Positions 1-4,626 of a stretch of DNA of 5,328 nucleotides are shown here, piece by piece. The notes under the pieces were generated by a model. That model saw nothing but the letters and a program-made list of their open reading frames with translations, searched no databases and was not told the origin of the DNA. The position numbers and the translations under genes were made by a program. Numbering within the stretch: position 1 is the first letter of the stretch; each line of letters begins with the position of its first letter. This DNA comes from Candidatus Eiseniibacteriota bacterium (GTDB lineage Bacteria > Eisenbacteria > RBG-16-71-46): NCBI GenBank assembly GCA_021414165.1, contig JAIOPA010000350.1, positions 1 to 5,328 of the forward strand, written 5' to 3'.

Positions 1-45
1 TGCGCGGGCGCGGGCCTTATCGGGAACAGCAGCCGGGGTCGTCAT
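1..45 (-). CDS. Possible N-terminus of a divergent gene running off the left edge (tentative)
   Basis: On the minus strand an ATG at 45-43 opens a frame that stays open to the window edge and reads MTTPAAVPDKARARA. The three plus-strand frames all stop before position 70, so no plus-strand gene enters from the left. A divergent neighbour would suit the promoter-like region at 50-77. There is no clear Shine-Dalgarno before this ATG, and 15 codons are far too few to recognise a family. It could equally be chance open frame in GC-rich DNA. Confidence 0.22.
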   Translation of the reverse strand, partial: MTTPAAVPDKARARA

Positions 46-49
46 GCCC

Positions 50-77
50 GTGAGATGTAGCAGATAACTGGTGTAAT
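50..77 (+). promoter_or_regulatory. Candidate sigma70-type promoter of the acetyltransferase gene
   Basis: TGTAAT at 72-77 matches the TATAAT -10 consensus at five of six positions. GTGAGA at 50-55 matches TTGACA at four of six, with a 16-bp spacer. Transcription would begin near 84, leaving about 33 nt of leader before the TTG start at 117. It lies in the most AT-rich part of an otherwise GC-rich stretch. If it is the promoter, the GTG at 78 cannot be the start codon. This is motif matching by eye only. Confidence 0.45.
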
Positions 78-105
78 GTGGCGCGCGACTTACGCCACCT
101 GCCCC

Positions 106-110
106 GGAGA
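106..110 (+). promoter_or_regulatory. Ribosome binding site that decides the acetyltransferase start
   Basis: GGAGA lies 6 nt before the TTG at 117-119. The upstream GTG at 78 has no comparable purine-rich site. This spacing is the main reason for choosing TTG. Confidence 0.6.
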
Positions 111-116
111 CTGGCC

Positions 117-734
117 TTGCCCACCACCCGTACCGCCACACCTGCCGACGCCAACGCCATCGCGCGACTGCACATGGAGACGCTGCCCGGCGACGTGAGC
201 GACTTCACGCCCCTGGGCGCCGGCATCGTGCGACGCTTCTACGCGCAGGCCATCGCGCGTGGCGCGGCCACGGTGTGCGTGGCCGAGGAGAACGGGCAGG
301 TGCTGGGGTTCGTCATGATCACCCCGGACATCGCGGAGTTGTTCCCGCGCGCGCTGTTATCGGGCATGGGCGACATCGTGGCGTTCGTGTTCGGTGCGAA
401 CCCGATGGGTCTTGCCAAGGCCGTGATCAACAAGTTCACGAGCGGCACGGCCACCGTGTCGCGTGTGCCCGAGTTGGTGTACCTGGGCGTGAGCGCGGCT
501 GCGCGCGGCAAGGGTGTGGGGGCGTTGCTCATGCGCGCGGCACACGACGCGTTCAAGGCACAGGGCATCGCGACGTACGAACTCAACGAGCACGCCGACA
601 ACCCTCATGCGGTGAAGCTGTACCTGTCGCACGGGCTCACCATCCAGCGGCGCTACGAGAAGGCCGGGCATGGGCTCTACAACATGCGCTGCGACCTCAA
701 CGCGCCGCCGGCTGAGGCCCCGCCGAAGGGCTAA
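117..734 (+). CDS. GNAT family N-acetyltransferase
   Basis: A 205-residue GNAT-fold acyltransferase that would transfer an acetyl group from acetyl-CoA to an unidentified amine. Starting at TTG 117, the protein opens with the usual beta1 region (TRTATPADANAIARLH). VLGFVMITPD (62-71) is beta3. VYLGVSAAARGKGVGALLM (121-139) is motif A, with the acetyl-CoA pyrophosphate loop R130-G-K-G-V-G135 fitting R/Q-x-x-G-x-G. NPHAVKLYLSHGL (162-174) is motif B. About 45 residues (roughly 72-118), rich in hydrophobic helix formers, sit between beta3 and beta4. That insert is longer than in a minimal GNAT and resembles a GNAT subgroup I recall from surface-polysaccharide loci, so the substrate might be a sugar amine, but this is inference. 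An in-frame GTG at 78 would add 13 residues, but it has no ribosome binding site and abuts a likely -10 box. The gene appears monocistronic and converges on the aldo/keto reductase. Confidence 0.88.
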   Translation: MPTTRTATPADANAIARLHMETLPGDVSDFTPLGAGIVRRFYAQAIARGAATVCVAEENGQVLGFVMITPDIAELFPRALLSGMGDIVAFVFGANPMGLAKAVINKFTSGTATVSRVPELVYLGVSAAARGKGVGALLMRAAHDAFKAQGIATYELNEHADNPHAVKLYLSHGLTIQRRYEKAGHGLYNMRCDLNAPPAEAPPKG

Positions 735-745
735 AAGCGTCCAAT

Positions 746-780
746 CGCCCCGGGGCGAGTGAATGTGCCATCTCACTCGC
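746..780. terminator. Convergent-junction hairpins, possible bidirectional terminator
   Basis: The 57-bp gap between the two convergent genes holds two overlapping inverted repeats. CGCCCCGGGGCG (746-757) is a perfect 12-bp palindrome. GCGAGTGA (755-762) pairs perfectly with TCACTCGC (773-780) around a 10-nt loop that can itself form three more pairs (ATG 763-765 with CAT 769-771). The two structures share 755-757, so they exclude each other at full length. No T-run follows on the plus strand. On the minus strand a TTTT (complement of 734-737) lies about 8 nt beyond the first palindrome. Position and symmetry suggest termination for both genes, but the lack of a canonical U-tract keeps this tentative. 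Confidence 0.45.
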
Positions 781-791
781 AGTCGCGATGA

Positions 792-1817
792 CTAGCGCTT
801 CTTGCTCGTCGCCTTCTTCTTCGCCGCAGCCTTGGGTGCCGACTTCGCGGCCTTGGGCTTCTCGGTCTGCGTGAGCGCGGATACCTCGCGCCACTCGGCG
901 GGAGACAGCTTCACGTCGAGCGCCTTCACGTTCTCGTCCAGCTGCTCCACGCGAGACGCACCGATGATCGCGCTCGAGACCTGCGGGTTCTGCAGCACCC
1001 AGGCCAGCGCGACCGATGCGGGCGCGAGCCCGCGCTCGGCGCACCACACACCCAGACGCTCGGCAGCGGCCACGTGCTCGGGCGTGAGCGCCTTCTGCGA
1101 CTCCAGGAAGTGCGCGAACGTGCCCGTCGCGCGGCTGCCCTCGGGGCGCGCGCCGCCGGCGTACTTGTTGGTGAGCACGCCCTGCGCGAGCGGCGAGTAC
1201 ACGATGAGCCCGATGCAGCTCTTCTTGCAGAACGCCGTGTGCCCCTGCTCCACGTGACGGTCGAGCAGGTTGTAGCGCGGCTGCGATGAGACGAAAGGCA
1301 GGTACTCATGACGCTGCTGCAGCGCCACCGCCTTGGCCGCCAGCGAAGGCTGGTGATCGAAGTTCGAGAAGCCCACGTAGCGCACGCGGCCCGAGCGCAC
1401 CAGATCCTCCATGGCGCGCAGCGACTCTTCAATGGGCGTGTCGTCGTCGGGCGCGTGGAACTGGTACAGGTCCACGTAGTCGAGCTTCAACCGCTTCAAG
1501 CTCGCATCGAGCGCATCGAACATGTGCTTGCGCGAAAGGCCTCGCATGAGCGGCCCCTCGCCCACGCGGCCCATGCACTTGGTGGCCACCACGATCTCGC
1601 CACGCGGCAGGTCGCGGATCGCCGCGCCCAGCGCTTCCTCGGCGCCACCCTTCACGTACACGTCGGCGGTGTCGAACAGATTCACGCCCAGGTCGAACGC
1701 GCGGCGCACGATGGGCGCGCTCCCGTCCACACCGATCGAGCCGCCCAGCGTGGTCCACGAGCCAAGCGAGAGTTCAGACACCATGAGGCCACTGTGGCCG
1801 AGCGGGCGGTAACGCAT
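792..1817 (-). CDS. Aldo/keto reductase, Kv-beta/YghZ-like (AKR6/AKR14 type)
   Basis: A 341-residue NADPH-dependent cytosolic oxidoreductase with a TIM-barrel fold. It begins MRYRPLGHSGLMVSELSLGSW, typical of the family that includes Kv-channel beta subunits and E. coli YghZ. The catalytic tetrad is complete: D49 and Y54 (FDTADVY), K80 (VVATK) and H121 (YQFHAPD). Cofactor-binding segments are GFSNF (149-153), SQPRYN (178-183), YSPLAQGVLT (207-216) and the 2'-phosphate site GASRVEQLDEN (286-296). GLSRKHMFDALDASLKRL (93-110) is a family hallmark. The ATG has a GGAG (complement of 1825-1828) 7 nt upstream. Residues 318-341 form an added basic low-complexity tail with nine lysines plus Ala and Ser, ending in ATSKKR, beyond the catalytic domain. 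The family reduces aldehydes and ketones, and the substrate here cannot be read from sequence. L-glyceraldehyde-3-phosphate, the YghZ substrate, is one possibility given the nearby glp genes. It is divergent from the DUF547 gene. Confidence 0.93.
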   Translation of the reverse strand: MRYRPLGHSGLMVSELSLGSWTTLGGSIGVDGSAPIVRRAFDLGVNLFDTADVYVKGGAEEALGAAIRDLPRGEIVVATKCMGRVGEGPLMRGLSRKHMFDALDASLKRLKLDYVDLYQFHAPDDDTPIEESLRAMEDLVRSGRVRYVGFSNFDHQPSLAAKAVALQQRHEYLPFVSSQPRYNLLDRHVEQGHTAFCKKSCIGLIVYSPLAQGVLTNKYAGGARPEGSRATGTFAHFLESQKALTPEHVAAAERLGVWCAERGLAPASVALAWVLQNPQVSSAIIGASRVEQLDENVKALDVKLSPAEWREVSALTQTEKPKAAKSAPKAAAKKKATSKKR

Positions 1818-1904
1818 GGGAGCACTCCGGGGGCTGGGTTGCTGGGTTGAACGGGGGGCGCACGGCCGCAGGAAGGCAGGGACGCGGCGGCGCAGACGCC
1901 GTGC

Positions 1905-1933
1905 AACGTACCTGCCCGTCAGGCCTAAGCCAA
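1905..1933 (-). promoter_or_regulatory. Weak candidate promoter of the aldo/keto reductase gene
   Basis: On the minus strand TTGGCT (complement of 1928-1933; four of six to TTGACA) precedes TACGTT (complement of 1905-1910; three of six to TATAAT) by exactly 17 bp. It points toward the reductase and would give a leader of about 80 nt. Such matches arise easily by chance. Confidence 0.22.
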
Positions 1934-1965
1934 ATGTGCGGGCCGCTGCAGGTCTGCGGCACTCG

Positions 1966-1984
1966 GCGCGGCCAATGGCCGCGC
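1966..1984. repeat. Perfect 19-bp palindrome, candidate operator
   Basis: GCGCGGCCA (1966-1974) is mirrored exactly by TGGCCGCGC (1976-1984) about one central A. It lies in the 253-bp divergent gap and ends 5 bp before the TATAGA box at 1990-1995, where a regulator would cover the -35/spacer region of the DUF547 promoter. The symmetry is directly visible; the operator role is inferred. As RNA the one-base centre would force a strained loop, which favours a DNA protein-binding site. Confidence 0.45.
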
Positions 1985-1989
1985 AACTC

Positions 1990-1995
1990 TATAGA
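1990..1995 (+). promoter_or_regulatory. Candidate -10 box for the DUF547 gene
   Basis: TATAGA matches TATAAT at four of six positions in one of the few AT-rich spots of the divergent gap. No convincing -35 lies 16-18 bp upstream, because that place is taken by the 19-bp palindrome, so an activator-dependent or non-sigma70 promoter is possible. Transcription would start near 2002, 68 nt before the preferred ATG at 2071. The rest of 1818-2070 shows only short GC hairpins (CGGCG 1888-1892 with CGCCG 1897-1901; GCCGC 1942-1946 with GCGGC 1956-1960). Confidence 0.3.
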
Positions 1996-2070
1996 CCCCA
2001 GCACCCCGGGCCGCTTACCATGATGGGCCTTCCCCGTGTGTTCACAGGCCCCGAGAACCCCGCGACCACC

Positions 2071-3042
2071 ATGCTCCGACTCCCGATCACCTCGCTGCTG
2101 ATTCGTTTGTCCGTGCTTGCCGCGCTTGCTCTGGTGGGCGTTCTGGCCCCCGCGCCCGTTCGCGCCGCCGACCCCGACTATTCCGGCTATTCCGCGCTGC
2201 TCAAGAAGTACACGCGCGTCATCAACGCCAAGGGCAAGCCCTTGGAGACACGTTTCGACTACGAGCAGCTGTTCATCGACGAGCGCATCTGGCAGACCAA
2301 GCGCGCCGAGGGCCTGGAGACGCTGCACACGCAGCTGCTGTCGCTCGACCCGGCCACGCTGTCGCCGGCCGAACGCACCGCATGGGCGATCAACGCCTAC
2401 AACTTCCTGGTGATCGAACGGATCACCGCGCGGCTGCTGGTGCCGGGACGCAAGTTCATGCGCTACGACTCGCCCAAGCAGATCAACAACGAAGAGGGCA
2501 TGTTCTTTGCAGCAAAAGTCGCCCGGATCAACGGCGAGGACTACTCGATCACCGGGTTCCAGCGGCGCTTCGTCTATGGCGACACGGCGTCGCAGCCCAT
2601 GGCCGATGGCTTCACGCCGCGCGAGCACAGCGGCGACCCGCGGATCATGTTCGCGCTCGTGCACGGCTCCATGTGCTCGGGTCCCATCCTGCCTTGGGTG
2701 TATCGCGCGGACTCGCTCGACGCACAGCTCGATCGCGCCGCGCGTCTCGCGTTGGCGCTGCCCACGTGGCTCCGCCATGACCCCGCCACCCAGCAGCTCA
2801 CCGCCAGCAACCGGCTGTTCGAGGAGCGCGCGGACCTGGGCGGCAACGATCTGCCGGGACTCATGCCGCTCCTGGGCAAGTACGCCCCGCTCGCAGTGCG
2901 CAAGACGATCACCGCGCGCAAGCTCGTGCGGCCCGATATGTTCTTCGAGCCCGACTGGAAGCTGAACCAGTACGACCACCCGCGCGAACGCCTGCCGGGT
3001 CAGGTCGGGGCCGACACCACGAAGGCCGGCCCCAAGCGGTAG
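2071..3042 (+). CDS. Exported DUF547 domain protein
   Basis: A 323-residue protein of unknown function belonging to DUF547. Residues 1-32 form a Sec signal peptide: Arg3, a hydrophobic core (SLLIRLSVLAALALVGVLA) and an APVRA/AD cleavage site. Family landmarks are WAINAYNFLVIERI (105-118), DPRIMFALVHGSMCSGPIL (189-207), YRADSLDAQL (211-220) and the closing FFEPDWKLNQYD (291-302), where DUF547 proteins usually end with a D/N-W-x-L-N strand. The conserved central motif is unusual: H198 and S203 stand where the bacterial homologues I recall usually carry cysteines, and the only cysteine of the protein is C202. The start at 2071 puts the signal peptide at the N-terminus but lacks a good ribosome binding site. 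ATGs at 2020 and 2023 would add 17 or 16 residues and are no better placed. The protein is likely periplasmic, since no lipobox or further membrane segment is seen. It ends 86 bp before glpD and could be cotranscribed with it. Confidence 0.85.
   Translation: MLRLPITSLLIRLSVLAALALVGVLAPAPVRAADPDYSGYSALLKKYTRVINAKGKPLETRFDYEQLFIDERIWQTKRAEGLETLHTQLLSLDPATLSPAERTAWAINAYNFLVIERITARLLVPGRKFMRYDSPKQINNEEGMFFAAKVARINGEDYSITGFQRRFVYGDTASQPMADGFTPREHSGDPRIMFALVHGSMCSGPILPWVYRADSLDAQLDRAARLALALPTWLRHDPATQQLTASNRLFEERADLGGNDLPGLMPLLGKYAPLAVRKTITARKLVRPDMFFEPDWKLNQYDHPRERLPGQVGADTTKAGPKR
3007..3033 (+). other. GC-only stem-loop at the 3' end of the DUF547 gene
   Basis: GGGGCCG (3007-3013) pairs perfectly with CGGCCCC (3027-3033) around a 13-nt loop, ending 6 nt before the stop codon. 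No T-run follows, so it is not a standard intrinsic terminator. It could slow polymerase or protect the mRNA 3' end, or be chance in GC-rich coding DNA. Confidence 0.25.
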
Positions 3043-3045
3043 ACT

Positions 3046-3076
3046 GTCGCGCTTCAAGCAGGTCGCGCTTCAAGCA
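3046..3076. repeat. Tandem 15-bp direct repeat with embedded dyads upstream of glpD
   Basis: GTCGCGCTTCAAGCA occurs at 3046-3060 and again, without mismatch, at 3062-3076 (period 16). Each copy contains the small palindrome GCTTCAAGC (3051-3059 and 3067-3075). The pair lies between the DUF547 stop and the GGAGGT at 3080, within the glpD 5' region. Two identical dyads about 1.5 helical turns apart look like a regulator-binding array, perhaps for a glycerol-responsive repressor. A recent slippage duplication would look the same. It does not match the E. coli GlpR operator as I recall it. Confidence 0.6.
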
Positions 3077-3093
3077 CATGGAGGTGCAGGAGC

Positions 3094-3132
3094 ATGGTGA
3101 TCCCCGGCAGTCTGGTGAGTAGCGCGCAGTGA
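3094..3132 (+). CDS. Possible 12-codon leader ORF coupled to glpD
   Basis: An ATG at 3094 reads MVIPGSLVSSAQ and stops at TGA 3130-3132. The last two bases of the glpD GTG are the first two of this TGA, giving a GTGA start/stop overlap typical of translational coupling. GGAGGT (3080-3085), the best Shine-Dalgarno in the window, lies 8 nt before this ATG. For glpD itself only the weaker GGTGAG (3114-3119) is available. The peptide has no run of one amino acid to suggest classical attenuation. It may be a translated leader that delivers ribosomes to the glpD start. Expression is unproven. Confidence 0.35.
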   Translation: MVIPGSLVSSAQ

Positions 3133-4589
3133 GCACGAGCGTGAACGATCTGCTCGTGCTGGGCGGTGGTGTGACCGGACTGGCCATCGCGCGGCTCGCC
3201 GCGCGTTCGGGCTGGCCCGTGGTGCTGGCCGAGCGCGACGACATCGGCCACGGCGCCAGCACGGCCACGAGCCACATGCTGCACGGGGGGCTCCGCTACC
3301 TCGAGCATGGCCGCTTCTCGCTGGTGCGCGAGGCGCTGAGCGAGCGCATGACCGTGTCGCGCCTGGCTCCGTCGCTCGCCCGCCCCACCCGCTTCCTGGT
3401 GCCGTTACGCAAGGGTGATCGCGTGGGCCCGCTGCGGCTGCGCGCGGCACTCGCGCTGTACGACCTGCTCGCGGGCCGCGCAGCACCAAGCCCGTACGTC
3501 ATGGCCGATGCGCGCCAAGCGCTGGCGCTGGAGCCGGGGCTCGAGCGCGAAGGCCTACGCGGCGCGGGCGTGTACTCCGACGTGGTCATGGACGATGCGC
3601 GGCTCAACATCGCCGTGGCACGCGACGCGCAGGCTGCGGGCGCGCGCATCCTCACGCGCACCGAACTCGTGGCCGCGCGCCCCGATGCGAGCCGCGGCAC
3701 CATTCACGTGGAGCTGCGCGAGCGCGGCAGTGGCGAGGTCACGTCACTCGAGACGCGGCTCATCGTGAACGCCACCGGCGCGTGGTCCGATCGCACGCGC
3801 GCCACCGTGCTCGGCATGCTACAGCCCGGCGCGCCGGATCCGCCGCGCATGCTCAAGCCCTCGCGCGGCACGCACCTCGTGTATCCCGCGCTCACGCAGG
3901 GCCACGGGTTGGTCACGCTGGCGGCCGATGGCCGTGTGCTCTTCGTAGTGCCGTTCGCGGGCCGCTCGCTGGTGGGCACCACCGAGGTCGAGGTGCAGTC
4001 GCCGCCGAGCGATGCCGACCGCCGCCCACATGCCGACGAGATCCGCTATCTGGCGAGCGAGGTGGCCCGGCTGGTGCCGGCCGCCGCGCGCGTGCACCCC
4101 ATTGCCGTGTACGCGGGCGTGCGCCCGCTGGCCGCCGCCGAGGAAGGCGTGGGCGAAGCCTCGCGCGAGCATCGCATCGCCATCGATGGCGCGCTGCTCA
4201 CCATCGTGGGTGGCAAGTACACCACGTTCCGCCGTATGGCCGAGGACCTGGTGGTGCGTGCCGCCGCGCTCCTGAAGCGCGAGGTCATTCCGCACGACGA
4301 CTACAGTGATCCGCTGCCGCTCTCGCTGCCGGACTCCGCGAGCGACGAGGCGTTTGCCGAGCACGCCATTCAACACGAATGGGCACGCTCGCTCGACGAC
4401 CTGGTGCGCCGCCGCAGCACGCGCTGGCTGGCGAACGACCGCGGGCTGTCGGCGGCACGCGCCATGACGCCGGTGCTGGCGCGTGCGCTGGGTTGGGACG
4501 CCTCGCGCGAGAAGGACGAGATCGACCGCTTCGAGAACGCACTGCGCGACGAGCTCATGATGCTCGATCGCGCACTCGCCACACGCTGA
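3129..4589 (+). CDS. glpD: Aerobic glycerol-3-phosphate dehydrogenase (FAD, quinone-linked)
   Basis: Oxidises sn-glycerol-3-phosphate to dihydroxyacetone phosphate at the inner face of the membrane, passing electrons through FAD to quinone. The 486 residues are close to the roughly 500 of E. coli GlpD. The N-terminal Rossmann motif GGGVTG (12-17) and E35 bind the ADP part of FAD. SHMLHGGLRYLEHGRFSLV (48-66), VNATGAWS (213-220), YAGVRPL (328-334) and IVGGKYTTFRRMAE (359-372) are family signatures. The substrate-site residues of E. coli GlpD (Arg54, Tyr55, His233, Arg317, Arg332, Lys354, from memory) correspond to R56, Y57, H249, R332, R346 and K363, all kept. A helical C-terminal domain with DLVRRRSTRWL (424-434) follows, and the iron-sulphur-type extension of anaerobic GlpA is absent. 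The start is GTG 3129; TAG at 3120-3122 blocks any upstream in-frame start. GTG 3141 is an alternative. glpK follows after 37 bp, so the two form an operon. Confidence 0.95.
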   Translation: MSTSVNDLLVLGGGVTGLAIARLAARSGWPVVLAERDDIGHGASTATSHMLHGGLRYLEHGRFSLVREALSERMTVSRLAPSLARPTRFLVPLRKGDRVGPLRLRAALALYDLLAGRAAPSPYVMADARQALALEPGLEREGLRGAGVYSDVVMDDARLNIAVARDAQAAGARILTRTELVAARPDASRGTIHVELRERGSGEVTSLETRLIVNATGAWSDRTRATVLGMLQPGAPDPPRMLKPSRGTHLVYPALTQGHGLVTLAADGRVLFVVPFAGRSLVGTTEVEVQSPPSDADRRPHADEIRYLASEVARLVPAAARVHPIAVYAGVRPLAAAEEGVGEASREHRIAIDGALLTIVGGKYTTFRRMAEDLVVRAAALLKREVIPHDDYSDPLPLSLPDSASDEAFAEHAIQHEWARSLDDLVRRRSTRWLANDRGLSAARAMTPVLARALGWDASREKDEIDRFENALRDELMMLDRALATR

Positions 4590-4592
4590 ACC

Positions 4593-4610
4593 TGCCGCGC
4601 CCGCGCGGCA
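4593..4610 (+). other. Intercistronic hairpin between glpD and glpK
   Basis: TGCCGCGC (4593-4600) pairs perfectly with GCGCGGCA (4603-4610) across CC, so about seven pairs with a four-base loop are realistic. It fills half of the 37-bp gap, ends 5 nt before the glpK GGGAG (4616-4620) and has no T-run. It is more likely an mRNA-processing or stability element, or a tuner of glpK translation, than a terminator. Confidence 0.4.
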
Positions 4611-4626
4611 CCACCGGGAGTCACGC

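Noticed and set aside
78..116. N-terminal extension of the acetyltransferase from GTG 78
   Set aside because: No ribosome binding site, directly against a likely -10 box, and outside the expected GNAT fold; TTG 117 is better supported.
239..601. Minus-strand open frame opposite the acetyltransferase
   Set aside because: It overlaps the well-supported GNAT motifs and shows no domain of its own.
1308..1850. 180-codon plus-strand open frame opposite the aldo/keto reductase
   Set aside because: His/Arg/Ala-rich mirror of the reductase catalytic domain with no ribosome binding site or motif.
1816..2070. Extended DUF547 reading frame from ATG 1816
   Set aside because: It would bury the signal peptide 85 residues inside the protein and overlap the reductase start; the extension is Arg-rich and reads like non-coding DNA.
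1774..3057. 427-codon minus-strand open frame opposite the DUF547 gene
   Set aside because: The plus strand encodes a recognisable DUF547 protein with a signal peptide, while the antisense translation is Arg/Gly/Val/His-rich with no family motif and runs into the reductase start region. Long antisense frames are common in GC-rich DNA.
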